A stretch of 64,000 nt of DNA from Martelella sp. AD-3 (GTDB taxonomy: Bacteria; Pseudomonadota; Alphaproteobacteria; Rhizobiales; Rhizobiaceae): contig NZ_CP014275.1 of the NCBI RefSeq assembly GCF_001578105.1, forward strand, positions 2,480,001 to 2,544,000, written 5' to 3'. The notes beneath the pieces were generated by a model that did not search any database, was not told the origin of the DNA, and was given only the letters and a program-made list of their open reading frames with translations. The position numbers and the translations under genes were made by a program. Below are positions 8,880 to 17,699 of this stretch, piece after piece (position 1 is the stretch's first letter; each line of letters begins with the position of its first letter).

Positions 8880-10694
8880 TCAGACAGGCAGGGACGAATC
8901 GACGATGCGGATCTGGACCCGCCGCCGCCCCTGGAAATAGTCGCCCGACAGCGCGCCGGCAATGCTGAGCCGGCGTCCCCGCGCCGAAAGAAGCGCCTCG
9001 CCGAGCGGCTTGTCGGCGGCGCGGAAGGCGATCCCGTCAAGATGCGCGCCCTCGGCGCTTTCCAGCGTCACCTTCACATGGCCGCCGGCGCCGATTACGC
9101 GCGCATCGCGCAGCTTGTGGTCGGGCACGGCGAAGATCGGCTGGGGATGGCCGGAGCCATATGGTCCGGCGGCCTCCAGCCGGTCGATCAGATCGAGCGT
9201 GGCGCCGGAGGCATTGAGCGCGCCGTCGATCTTCAGTTCGGCATCTGCGGTCAGCGCCTCCACGGCATCACGCGCGCGCTCCTCGAAGAACGCCCTGAGC
9301 GCCGACAGACGCTCGCGGCGCACCGTGAGGCCGGCGGCCATGGCGTGCCCGCCGCCCTTGACCAGAAGCCCCTCTTCCACCGCCGCGCGCACCATGCGGC
9401 CGAGATCGAAGCCCGCGATGGAGCGGCCGGACCCCGTGCCCCTGCCGTTTGCATCAAAGGCGATGGCGAAGGCCGGACGCGCGAAGCGGTCCTTCAGCCG
9501 CGAGGCGAGCAGGCCGACAATGCCCGGATGCCAGCCTTCCCGCGCGGTCACGATGACGCCGACGCCTTCGCCGGTCCCGAATTCGGCGATGGCGTCCGCC
9601 TCCGCTTCTTCCAGCATCGCCGCCTCGATCGCCTGGCGCTCGCGGTTGAGCTGGTCGAGCCGTTCGGCGATCGCTTCAGCCTCGTCCGGGTCGGCGACGG
9701 TCAGGAGCCGGCTGCCGAACGCGGCATCGCCGATGCGGCCGCCGGCATTGATCCGCGGGCCGATCAGGAAGCCGAAATGATAGGGCGTGACCGGGCCAGC
9801 AAGCCCCGCCCGCCGGAAGAGCGCCGCAAGGCCGGGATTGGACAGCGCCCGCGCCACGACCAGACCCTTGACCACATAGGCCCGGTTCAGCCCCTTGAGC
9901 GGGACAACGTCGCACACGGTCGCAAGGGCGACGATGTCGAGCCATGCGAGCAGGTCGACGCGGCCCGCCCGCATGTCGCCCGCCTGGCGCAAGGCCCGCA
10001 ATGCCGCGACCAGAACGAGAAAGACGACGCCTGCCGCGCACAGATGCCCCTGGCCGGAAAGATCATCCTCGCGGTTCGGGTTGACCAGCGCGGCGCATTC
10101 GGGAAGGTCGACGCCGATCTGGTGATGGTCGATGACCACGACATCGATGCCGCGCTCGCGCGCGACGGCGAGGGACTCATGGCTGGTCGAGCCGCAGTCG
10201 ACGGTGACGATGAGTTGCGCTCCGCCATCGATCAGCGCGCCGATCGCCTGCGGATTGGGACCATAGCCTTCGAAGATGCGGTCGGGAATGTAGATTTCGG
10301 CCTCGATGCCGAAGGCGCCGAGAAACTTGTAGACGAGCGCCGAGGAACAGGCGCCGTCGACGTCATAGTCGCCGAAAATCGCGACCTTCTCGCCCCGCCG
10401 GATGGCTTCGACAAGCCGCGCGGCGGCCGCCTCGCAATCGGTCAGCGCGAACGGATCCGGCATCAGCCGGCGCAGCGTCGGATCGAGGAATTCCGCAGCC
10501 TCCGCAACCGGAACATCGCGGCCTGCCAGCACGCGCGCAACCAGTTCCGACATGCCGTGACCCTGCGCCATGGCAAGAGCCCGGTTCTCGCCGGCCGCCC
10601 CCAGCCGCGGAACCCAGCGCAGGCCGCGCGCGGACCGCTCGACGCCGAGAAAGGCGCGCTGTCTTGCTTTGCGGCTGGCGGGATTGTCAGTCAT
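8880..10694 (-). CDS. recJ: Single-stranded-DNA-specific exonuclease RecJ
   Basis: 604 residues. Seen: the DHH-superfamily motifs (FGDYDVDGACSSALVYKFL, TVDCGS and VVVIDHHQIGVDLP), the DHHA1 domain with GGRIGDAAFGSRLL and GGGHAMAAG, and a C-terminal OB-fold part. Start chosen at ATG 10694 (MTDNPASRKARQRAFLGVER), which has GAGG about 8 bases upstream; the frame is open to 10721. Known role: 5'-3' single-strand exonuclease in recombination and mismatch repair, in the cytoplasm. Transcribed toward the DUF4031 gene. Length and motifs are normal. Confidence 0.96.
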   Translation of the reverse strand: MTDNPASRKARQRAFLGVERSARGLRWVPRLGAAGENRALAMAQGHGMSELVARVLAGRDVPVAEAAEFLDPTLRRLMPDPFALTDCEAAAARLVEAIRRGEKVAIFGDYDVDGACSSALVYKFLGAFGIEAEIYIPDRIFEGYGPNPQAIGALIDGGAQLIVTVDCGSTSHESLAVARERGIDVVVIDHHQIGVDLPECAALVNPNREDDLSGQGHLCAAGVVFLVLVAALRALRQAGDMRAGRVDLLAWLDIVALATVCDVVPLKGLNRAYVVKGLVVARALSNPGLAALFRRAGLAGPVTPYHFGFLIGPRINAGGRIGDAAFGSRLLTVADPDEAEAIAERLDQLNRERQAIEAAMLEEAEADAIAEFGTGEGVGVIVTAREGWHPGIVGLLASRLKDRFARPAFAIAFDANGRGTGSGRSIAGFDLGRMVRAAVEEGLLVKGGGHAMAAGLTVRRERLSALRAFFEERARDAVEALTADAELKIDGALNASGATLDLIDRLEAAGPYGSGHPQPIFAVPDHKLRDARVIGAGGHVKVTLESAEGAHLDGIAFRAADKPLGEALLSARGRRLSIAGALSGDYFQGRRRVQIRIVDSSLPV

Positions 10695-10840
10695 CTGGCC
10701 TCGCTCTTCCAGGGATTGCACTCGCCCCTGTTTAGCGCCAATCAGACCGCAATGTCATGAAATAACTTGGATGCCCTTGCAAGCGGCGCGCGCGCGCCAC
10801 GAGCGCTTGCCGTTCCGCGCCCCGGGCGGACCGGCTGCCT

Positions 10841-11092
10841 TCAAAGAACCCCCACAAGAAGGGCAACCAGCCCGCCCCAGAAGACGAACCCCGCCAGCAC
10901 GATGAATGCGAGACCGGGGCTGCGCCTGCGACGCAGACCCGCCCAGCGCTTCGCCCTCTTGCCGTCGTCCCGTCTGCCGGGCTCGCCATAGGCTCTGATA
11001 GCGCTGTCAAATCGCAACTTTCGGCCCTCCCGATGCATGCTCCTGCCGTTTTCTTTCTTGGAAACCAGCCAGACATGTAGCCCGCGCGCCAT
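10841..11092 (-). CDS. Possible small membrane protein, unrecognised
   Basis: 83 residues if it starts at ATG 11092 (AAGGG upstream). It is a basic soluble part followed by one strong membrane helix at the C-terminus (LAFIVLAGFVFWGGLVALL). A later ATG at 11038 has a good Shine-Dalgarno sequence but only one base of spacing. It is the only candidate gene in the 10695-11256 gap between recJ and hom. I do not recognise the family. The basic stretch just before the helix (RAKRWAGLRRRRSP) suits a C-terminal anchor with the basic side in the cytoplasm. It could also be a chance frame. Confidence 0.4.
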   Translation of the reverse strand: MARGLHVWLVSKKENGRSMHREGRKLRFDSAIRAYGEPGRRDDGKRAKRWAGLRRRRSPGLAFIVLAGFVFWGGLVALLVGVL

Positions 11093-11256
11093 GAACCCTT
11101 CATGAACGAGAGCCGCAGCGAGCATGATTGCACATTTCAACCGGAGAGGGAAGAGCGGGAGAAAAAATCGGAGAGATTGCCGACGGACGGGCGCAAACCC
11201 CTCCGCCGGATGGAGCACGCAATGGCATGCGAGGGAGCGACCTGCCGCAAAAGGCC

Positions 11257-12570
11257 TTACGGCTTTTCGATGCGGATCACCTGCGGCTTGCCGACGATGT
11301 AGCCGTCGCTCTCCATCGCCGAGACCGCATTGCGGACGGAAAGTTCGGTCGTCGCATGGGTGACCATGATGATCGTCTTGGTGGGGGCATCGCCGCCGCC
11401 ATTGGCCGAGTGCTGGACGATCGATTCGAGCGAGATCTGGTTGTCGGCCATGCGGCGGGCAATCGCGGCGATGACGCCGATGCGGTCGACAACGCGCAGG
11501 CGGATGAAATAGCCGCCCTCATGGCTGCGCATGCGCGCCTTCCTGTAGGGCGCCAGCGATTTTGCCGGACGGCCGAGGGCCGCAACCGTCTGGATGCCGG
11601 GACGCGACTTGGCGATATCGGCGATATCGCCGAGCACGGCGGAAGCCGTCGCATCGCCGCCGGCGCCGGGGCCGACCATCAGCAGGTCGCCGAGTATATC
11701 GCTCTCGATCGCGACCGCATTGGTGACGCCGTCGACCTGGGCGATCACGGTATCATGCGGCACCATGGTCGGATGAACCCGCTGCTCGATGCCGCCCTCG
11801 GTGCGCTGCGCCACGCCCAGAAGCTTGATCCGGTAGCCAAGCTCGGAGGCTGCCCGGATATCCTCCTGGGTGATATTGGAAATCCCCTCGAGATAGATGT
11901 CGTTGCAGGAAATCTCGCAGCCGAAGGCAAGCGCGGTCATGATGGCAAGCTTGTGGGCAGTGTCGTTGCCCTCGATGTCGAAGGTCGGATCGGCCTCGGC
12001 ATAGCCCAGACGCTGCGCCTCCTGCAGGCAGTCCTCGAAGGAAAGCCCCTCCTTCTCCATCCGCGTCAGGATGTAGTTACAGGTACCGTTCATGATGCCA
12101 TAGACGCGCGAAATCGTGTTGCCGGTCAGCGATTCGCGCATCGCCTTGATCACCGGAATGCCGCCGGCAACCGCCGCCTCGAAATTCAGCAACAGGCCCT
12201 TCTCCTCGGCGGCTGCAGCAAGCGCCACGCCGCTTTCGGCCAGAAGCGCCTTGTTGGCGGTGACCACATGGACGCCGCGGGCAAGCGCGGCCTCGACGGC
12301 CTCGCGCGCCGCGCCGTCTGCTCCGCCGATCAGTTCGACCAGAACCTCGATATCGCCGCTCTTCGCCATCTCAACCGGATCATCGAACCATGTCGCGCCG
12401 GAAAGGTCGATACCGCGGTCCTTGTCGCGGCTGCGCGCCGATACGGCTGTGATGTCGATGGCGCGCCCGCAGGAAACCGCGAGGCTTTCCTGCCGGTCGT
12501 GAATGATACGCACAAGCGAGGCGCCGACGGTCCCGAGACCGGCGACGCCGATTTTCAAGGCATCTGCCAT
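11257..12570 (-). CDS. hom: Homoserine dehydrogenase
   Basis: 437 residues. The N-terminal NAD(P)-binding motif GVAGLGTVGASLV lies at about residues 8-20. The catalytic domain includes GIMNGTCNYILTRM and GYAEADPTFDIEG. A C-terminal ACT domain (VVDRIGVIAAIARRMADN) suggests threonine feedback control. Start ATG 12570 (MADALKIG) has AGGA 8 bases upstream; the frame is open to 12612. Reduces aspartate semialdehyde to homoserine, the branch point to threonine and methionine. Lies downstream of an aminotransferase gene in the same direction, 134 bases away. Confidence 0.97.
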   Translation of the reverse strand: MADALKIGVAGLGTVGASLVRIIHDRQESLAVSCGRAIDITAVSARSRDKDRGIDLSGATWFDDPVEMAKSGDIEVLVELIGGADGAAREAVEAALARGVHVVTANKALLAESGVALAAAAEEKGLLLNFEAAVAGGIPVIKAMRESLTGNTISRVYGIMNGTCNYILTRMEKEGLSFEDCLQEAQRLGYAEADPTFDIEGNDTAHKLAIMTALAFGCEISCNDIYLEGISNITQEDIRAASELGYRIKLLGVAQRTEGGIEQRVHPTMVPHDTVIAQVDGVTNAVAIESDILGDLLMVGPGAGGDATASAVLGDIADIAKSRPGIQTVAALGRPAKSLAPYRKARMRSHEGGYFIRLRVVDRIGVIAAIARRMADNQISLESIVQHSANGGGDAPTKTIIMVTHATTELSVRNAVSAMESDGYIVGKPQVIRIEKP

Positions 12571-12603
12571 GGGGGTATTCCTAGTGGCCCGGATTTCAAT
12601 GTT

Positions 12604-12659
12604 GGGCGCCATTTCCGGCGCCCGCGCTTCATTTAGATCGTTTCATCGCGAAATGAAAC
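12604..12659 (-). promoter_or_regulatory. Two hairpins between the aminotransferase and hom genes
   Basis: A perfect 7-base stem (GGGCGCC at 12604-12610 with GGCGCCC at 12617-12623) and a second 7-base stem (GTTTCAT at 12640-12646 with ATGAAAC at 12653-12659). Neither is followed by a T run on the minus strand, so they are more likely mRNA-stabilising or partial terminators than full stops. Confidence 0.4.
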
Positions 12660-12704
12660 ATCGGGCAGCGGAATTTTGGCGAAGCGGACGGCAGCCTCCA
12701 GGCC

Positions 12705-13922
12705 TCAACGATGGGCGTTGAGCGCCACGATATTGTCCGGCGCCACATCGGCGGACGCGAAGAAGCGCTTCAGGTTGCGCGCGGCCTGGCGGATGCGGTG
12801 CTCGTTTTCGACAAGCGCGATGCGAACATGCTGGTCGCCATGCTCGCCGAAGCCGATGCCGGGCGCGACGGCGACGTCGGCCTTTTCCACCAGAAGCTTG
12901 GAAAATTCGAGCGAGCCGAGCGCCTGGAAGGGTTCGGGGATCTTTGCCCAGGCAAACATGGTCGCCGCCGGCGGGGCAACGTCCCAGCCGGCCTTGCCGA
13001 AGCTCTCCACCATCACGTCGCGACGCTTGTGATAGATCGAGCGCACTTCCTCGATATCCTTGCCGTCGCCGTTGAGCGCATGGGTGGCGGCCACCTGGAT
13101 CGGCGTGAAGGCGCCGTAGTCGAGATAGGACTTCACCCGCGCCAGAGCCGAGATCAGCCGTTCGTTGCCGACGGCAAAGCCCATGCGCCAGCCGGGCATG
13201 GAGAAGGTCTTCGACATGGAGGTAAACTCGACGGCAACATCCTTGGCGCCCGGCACCTGCAGAACGGAAGGCGGCGGCGCGCCGTCGAAATAGATCTCCG
13301 AATAGGCCAGATCCGAAAGCACGATGATCTCGTGCCTGCGGGCAAAGGCGATGACCTCCTTGTAGAAATCCAGCGTCGCCACATGCGCCGTCGGGTTCGA
13401 CGGGTAGTTGATCACCAGCGCCAGCGGCTTCGGGATCGAGTGCTTGATCGCGCGCTCCAGCGGCGGAAAGAAGCTGTCGTCCGGCTCGACCGTCAGGGAG
13501 CGGATCACGCCACCCGCCATCAGGAAGCCGAAGGCATGGATCGGATAGGTCGGGTTGGGGCAGAGGATCACATCGCCCGGCGCGGTGATCGCCTGGGCCA
13601 TGTTGGCGAAGCCCTCCTTGGAGCCGAGCGTCGCCACCACCTCGGTCTCGGGATTGAGCTTGACGCCGAAGCGGCGGGCATAATAGCCGGCCTGGGCGCG
13701 CCTCAGGCCCGGAATACCCTTCGACGACGAGTAGCGGTGGGTGCGCGGGTCGCGCACGACCTCGCACAGCTTGTCGACGATGGATTGCGGGGTCGGAAGA
13801 TCGGGATTGCCCATGCCAAGGTCGATGATATCGGCGCCCGCCGCTCGCGCGCTCGCCTTCAAACGGTTGACCTGTTCGAAAACGTATGGCGGCAGTCGCC
13901 TGACCTTGTGGAACTCTTCCAT
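12705..13922 (-). CDS. Class I PLP aminotransferase, AlaC-like
   Basis: 405 residues. The PLP lysine is Lys238 in FTSMSKTFSMPGWRMGF. Other fold I marks are LGMGNPDLPTP (35-45), YPSNPTAHVA (173-182) and SDLAYSEIYFDG (203-214). Start ATG 13922. In alphaproteobacteria this group is called alanine or LL-diaminopimelate aminotransferase, or aspartate aminotransferase, often without proof. Its place beside hom suggests a role in aspartate-family or alanine metabolism. The exact substrate cannot be settled from sequence. Confidence 0.9.
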   Translation of the reverse strand: MEEFHKVRRLPPYVFEQVNRLKASARAAGADIIDLGMGNPDLPTPQSIVDKLCEVVRDPRTHRYSSSKGIPGLRRAQAGYYARRFGVKLNPETEVVATLGSKEGFANMAQAITAPGDVILCPNPTYPIHAFGFLMAGGVIRSLTVEPDDSFFPPLERAIKHSIPKPLALVINYPSNPTAHVATLDFYKEVIAFARRHEIIVLSDLAYSEIYFDGAPPPSVLQVPGAKDVAVEFTSMSKTFSMPGWRMGFAVGNERLISALARVKSYLDYGAFTPIQVAATHALNGDGKDIEEVRSIYHKRRDVMVESFGKAGWDVAPPAATMFAWAKIPEPFQALGSLEFSKLLVEKADVAVAPGIGFGEHGDQHVRIALVENEHRIRQAARNLKRFFASADVAPDNIVALNAHR

Positions 13923-14103
13923 TTTCTTCCTCTTGGAATTCTAGACGCAAGGATCCGCGCTTTTCGCAGGATCATCGAAACGAGAGCAGCATAACGCGCC
14001 CCAACGCAAGAATCATCTGCACTTGCGTCAATTTTGGGGCAGAAAAGCTAATACTCTGTTTCATCATTGCCACAGGGCGCAGATGACCGGCGGCTGCGCC
14101 GCC

Positions 14104-14301
14104 CTATTGCCCGGCCGGGATGCCGGCAAGCCCGTCCATCCTTTCCCGCATCGCGGAAACGTCATCGTCGCTCAGTTGTTGATAGGCCGGGCTGATCTCT
14201 GTGCAGACATCGGGATCGCCGCAGGTGGTGGAACAGGACGACAGCCCGAGCGCGGCGGCAGCGGCAAACAGAACGGACAGAGCGACGCGGAATTTTCTCA
14301 C
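14104..14301 (-). CDS. Small putative lipoprotein
   Basis: 65 residues from a GTG start at 14301, which has a G-rich stretch upstream; the frame is open to 14397. It has a basic start (VRKFR), a hydrophobic stretch and a lipobox LSSC about residue 19, followed by a short mature part with two more cysteines-rich positions (TTCGDPDVCTE). I do not recognise the family. The mature chain is only about 45 residues. Probable membrane-anchored periplasmic peptide. Lies downstream of the DUF2202 gene on the same strand, 116 bases away. Confidence 0.65.
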   Translation of the reverse strand: MRKFRVALSVLFAAAAALGLSSCSTTCGDPDVCTEISPAYQQLSDDDVSAMRERMDGLAGIPAGQ

Positions 14302-14417
14302 GGTTTCAGACCCCCGATTTCGGTCCGCCGCCATCGAACTGACCCCGGAACCCTTTGTTTCGGCCCGAAATCTGCCCGCTTTGCGCCGGATGCGCAAGCC
14401 TTTTGCCGGTCACCCTC

Positions 14418-14915
14418 TCAGCGGTCGGCGCAGCGGGCAAAGGCCGGAAGGTGATTGTTCTCGGAGGCATCGCGCAGCGCCTGCATGACATTGACGATAT
14501 CCGGATAGGCGCCGGCGACGGGAATCAGTTGCCCGTCATAAAGCGAGCGGTTCTCGATCTCGGCGTCCACGCCGATCTGACAGGCTTCGGCAAGGCTGCC
14601 GGGGACGGCCGCCGCGATTTCCGCCGAGCCGAGCATGCCGTTCTCCGGAACCGCCATGCCATAAGCCTCCATCAGCGCGGCGACAGCGCGCGCATGCTGC
14701 TGTTCCGCCGCCACGATGTTGACGAAGGGACGAACCGGGCCGTAGGCGTCGATGACAGCCGTATAGAAGGCCTCGGCGTGGTATTCATCCTCAAGCGCGC
14801 GCGTCAATGCCGCCTGAACATCATCCGGCAGGGCCGGCGCGGCCATTGCCGCGGAGACGCCGCCCATGCCTGCGGCAAGCGCGATGCCCGCCAGAATTGT
14901 CGTTGGAATTTTCAT
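14418..14915 (-). CDS. DUF2202 ferritin-like secreted protein
   Basis: 165 residues. Signal peptide about 1-25 (MKIPTTILAGIALAAG, ending near AMAA). The mature part is helical with repeated Glu/His motifs (EDEYHAEAFY and EQQHARAV), typical of ferritin-like four-helix DUF2202 proteins that may bind di-iron. ATG 14915 has GGAGG 8 bases upstream. Its promoter region carries a perfect TATAAT and an operator-like palindrome (14974-14999), which suggests regulated expression. Function in the family is not established; a role in metal or oxidative stress is an inference. Confidence 0.8.
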   Translation of the reverse strand: MKIPTTILAGIALAAGMGGVSAAMAAPALPDDVQAALTRALEDEYHAEAFYTAVIDAYGPVRPFVNIVAAEQQHARAVAALMEAYGMAVPENGMLGSAEIAAAVPGSLAEACQIGVDAEIENRSLYDGQLIPVAGAYPDIVNVMQALRDASENNHLPAFARCADR

Positions 14916-14973
14916 CGTTCCATCCTCCCGTTCGGTGGTCTCGGCGACCGCCGGCATGGCCTGTCGCTCGTCT

Positions 14974-14999
14974 ATTATACTAATCTTCGTAGTTACGAA
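14974..14999 (-). promoter_or_regulatory. Promoter -10 box and operator-like palindrome for the DUF2202 gene
   Basis: On the minus strand a perfect TATAAT lies at 14979-14974. Just upstream is TTCGTAGTTACGAA (14986-14999): perfect 6-base half sites with a 2-base spacer. I see no good -35. The palindrome sits where a repressor or an activator could act. Which regulator binds is unknown. Confidence 0.55.
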
Positions 15000-15090
15000 T
15001 ACGAGTTAATTGTTGGTAAGGTTCGGGGCGCCGCGCCAAAATCGCAGCCTGCCGGTTGCGCCCCTGCTCACAGCGCCTAAAACCGGAACC

Positions 15091-15795
15091 ATGAAGTTCG
15101 ACCCGCCCCTGCAGCCCGCCCGTCTCGTCAAACGCTACAAGCGGTTTCTGTTCGACGCGGTGCTGGAAGATGGCTCCGCGATCACCGGTTCCTGCCCCAA
15201 TACCGGCTCCATGCGCGGGCTGACGACGCCCGGATCGGTGATCTGGCTGTCGCGCAACGACGACGGCAAACGCAAATATCCGCACCGCTTCGAGCTGATC
15301 GAGGCCGATGGAACGACGGTCGGGGTCAATACCGGGCTACCCAACCGGCTCGCCGAGGAAGCGATCCGCGCCGGGCTGATCGCCGATTTCGCCGGTTACC
15401 CGGACATGCGCCGGGAACAGAAATACGGTCGCCGGAGCCGAATCGACCTGCTTTTGCGCGATGACCGCCGGCCGGACCTTTATGTCGAGGTCAAGAATGT
15501 CCATTTCATCCGCACGCCGGGCCTTGCCGAATTCCCCGATTCGGTCACAGAGCGCGGCGCACGTCATCTCGCGGAACTGGCCGACATGGTCGCCGCGGGA
15601 CATCGCGCGGCCATGGTCTATGTCATCCAGCGCCACGACTGTGACCGCCTGAAGATCGCGGGCGACCTCGATCCGGCCTATCGCCGCGCCTTCAGGGCCG
15701 CGCGGGCCGCCGGCGTCGAGGCTTACGCGATAAAATGCTGGGTGGCCTGTGACAGCATCACGCCAGATGCTACAGTGCCGATTGAAGACAGTTAA
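15091..15795 (+). CDS. sfsA: DNA/RNA nuclease SfsA
   Basis: 234 residues. The family marks are [17 protein letters not shown] at the start, [10 protein letters not shown] near residue 31, and the nuclease-like core [12 protein letters not shown] and [15 protein letters not shown] 15091 begins at the conserved start, with no strong ribosome site; a longer frame opens at 15010. Named sugar fermentation stimulation protein in E. coli; structurally it has an OB-like N-terminus and a restriction-nuclease-like C-terminus. Followed by map and radC in the same direction. Confidence 0.93.
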   Translation: MKFDPPLQPARLVKRYKRFLFDAVLEDGSAITGSCPNTGSMRGLTTPGSVIWLSRNDDGKRKYPHRFELIEADGTTVGVNTGLPNRLAEEAIRAGLIADFAGYPDMRREQKYGRRSRIDLLLRDDRRPDLYVEVKNVHFIRTPGLAEFPDSVTERGARHLAELADMVAAGHRAAMVYVIQRHDCDRLKIAGDLDPAYRRAFRAARAAGVEAYAIKCWVACDSITPDATVPIEDS

Positions 15796-15833
15796 GCGCG
15801 GCACACGGATGACGCGCAGACGGTGAAGATATC

Positions 15834-16670
15834 ATGGTGACTTATGTTGATGCGGCCAGCGCGCCGCTGAAGAATGACGGCTCGATCCGCCTCTATGACG
15901 CGGAGGCCTTCGAGCGGATGCGCGAAATCTGCCAGGTTACGGCAGCCTGCCTCGACGGGCTTGCCGATATCATCGAGCCCGGCGTCACGACGGAGGCAAT
16001 CGACCGTTACGTGCTCGAATTCGGCCTCGATCACGGCGTCGTGCCGGCAACGCTCGGCTACCGCGGCTACAAGTATTCAAGCTGCACCTCGGTCAATCAC
16101 GTGGTCTGCCACGGCATGCCCAACGCGAAGCCGCTGAAGGAAGGCGACATCGTCAATGTCGACGTCACCTTCGTCCGCGACGGCTGGCACGGCGATTCGA
16201 GCCGCATGTATCCGGTCGGCGCAATCAAGCGCGCGGCCGAACGGCTTCTGGAAGTAACCTATGAATCGCTCCTGCGCGGCATCGCCGCGGTCAAGCCCGG
16301 CGCGCGCACCGGGGCTATCGGCGAGGCGATCCAGACCTTTGCGGAGGGCGAGCGATGCGCGGTGGTGCGCGATTTCTGCGGCCACGGCGTCGGCCGCCTC
16401 TTTCACGACACGCCGAACATCCTCCACTATGGCCACGCCAATGAGGGGCCGGTCATGAAGGAGGGGATGATCTTCACCATCGAGCCGATGCTCAACCTCG
16501 GAAAGCCGCATGTGAAGGTCCTGAACGACGGCTGGACGGCGGTGACCCGCGACCGCTCGCTCTCGGCCCAGTACGAGCACTGCGTCGGCGTGACGAAGGA
16601 CGGCTGCGAAGTCTTCACGCTCTCGCCCGGCGGACGCGACAGGCCGGGCCTGCCGGACCTTGCCGGCTGA
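15834..16670 (+). CDS. map: Type I methionine aminopeptidase
   Basis: 278 residues. The dinuclear metal-binding residues of the pita-bread fold are present: the aspartates in VNVDVTFVRDGWHGDSSRMY, the histidine in GHGVGRLFHDTPN, and the glutamates in FTIEPMLN and YEHCVGVT. YKYSSCTSVNHVVCHG is the usual substrate-pocket block. It removes the starting methionine from nascent proteins in the cytoplasm. Lies 38 bases after sfsA and 9 bases before radC, as in other rhizobia. A full-size type Ia enzyme. Confidence 0.97.
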   Translation: MVTYVDAASAPLKNDGSIRLYDAEAFERMREICQVTAACLDGLADIIEPGVTTEAIDRYVLEFGLDHGVVPATLGYRGYKYSSCTSVNHVVCHGMPNAKPLKEGDIVNVDVTFVRDGWHGDSSRMYPVGAIKRAAERLLEVTYESLLRGIAAVKPGARTGAIGEAIQTFAEGERCAVVRDFCGHGVGRLFHDTPNILHYGHANEGPVMKEGMIFTIEPMLNLGKPHVKVLNDGWTAVTRDRSLSAQYEHCVGVTKDGCEVFTLSPGGRDRPGLPDLAG

Positions 16671-16679
16671 CGGAACGCC

Positions 16680-17501
16680 ATGACCCGACCGCCCCGCAAA
16701 GACCAGAGCGAAAGGCAAGAGCCCGCCGGCATGCAGGATGAAGGCGCCGACGAGCGCTCCTTCTTTGCCGACCAGCCGCCGGAACGGCACTTGCGCGGCA
16801 AGCGCCAGGATGCAGCGGTCGAAAAGGATGCGCGCCACGTCCACGGCCACCGCGACCGCCTGCGCACGCGGTTCCGCGAAAACGGCGCCAACGCGCTCGC
16901 CGATTATGAAATCCTGGAACTCCTGCTGTTCCGCCTCATTCCGCGCCGCGACACCAAGCCGATCGCCAAGGCGCTGATCGACCGGTTCGGCTCGCTCGGC
17001 GGCGTCTTCGGGGCGCCGCCGGATCTGTTGCAGGAGGTCTCCGGCATCGGCGAGAGCGTCGCCTTCGACCTGAAACTGATTTCGGCGCTTGCCCAGCGCA
17101 GCCTCAAGGCCACGCTGATGGAACGCCCGGTGCTGGGCTCTTGGTCGTCGGTCATAGACTATTGCAATGCCGCCATGGCGCACGAGACGCGCGAACAGTT
17201 CCGCATCCTGTTCCTCGACAAACGCAACAAGCTGATCGCCGACGAGATCCAGGGGATCGGCACGGTCGACCACACGCCGGTCTATCCGCGCGAGGTGGTC
17301 AAGCGGGCGCTCGAACTCTCGGCAACCGCTATCATCCTCGTCCACAATCACCCCTCCGGCGACCCGACGCCCTCGCGCGCCGACATCGACATGACCCATA
17401 TGATCATCTCCAGCGCCAAACCGCTTGGCATCACGGTGCACGACCACATCATCATCGGCAAGGACGGCTATGTCAGCTTCAAGGGTCTGAAACTCATCTG
17501 A
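16680..17501 (+). CDS. radC: RadC family JAMM-domain protein
   Basis: 273 residues. An N-terminal charged part of about 60 residues, a helix-hairpin-helix-like region ([14 protein letters not shown]), then the JAMM metal motif [15 protein letters not shown]. The ATG at 16680 lies 9 bases after map. The family was called a DNA repair protein, but biochemical proof is weak. Length and motif are complete. Confidence 0.95.
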   Translation: MTRPPRKDQSERQEPAGMQDEGADERSFFADQPPERHLRGKRQDAAVEKDARHVHGHRDRLRTRFRENGANALADYEILELLLFRLIPRRDTKPIAKALIDRFGSLGGVFGAPPDLLQEVSGIGESVAFDLKLISALAQRSLKATLMERPVLGSWSSVIDYCNAAMAHETREQFRILFLDKRNKLIADEIQGIGTVDHTPVYPREVVKRALELSATAIILVHNHPSGDPTPSRADIDMTHMIISSAKPLGITVHDHIIIGKDGYVSFKGLKLI

Positions 17502-17699
17502 GACCGGGATGGACATCGCGCACAGCCTGTGGCTGTATTTAGTGAAACCATCACATTGGGCGTCTAGAGGTGGATTTCGCTGTTGCGTTCAGCCGGGCGC
17601 CGACGGACTGTTTTCACGCGAGCGCAAACGCTTTATGACTGTCGAGAGCGCTCATGGTTTTCACATCCGAAATTTCAATAACCAAATCGGGGTAGTTTT

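Noticed and set aside
9042..10760. Plus-strand frame antisense to recJ
   Set aside because: Shadow frame; RecJ motifs on the minus strand are complete.
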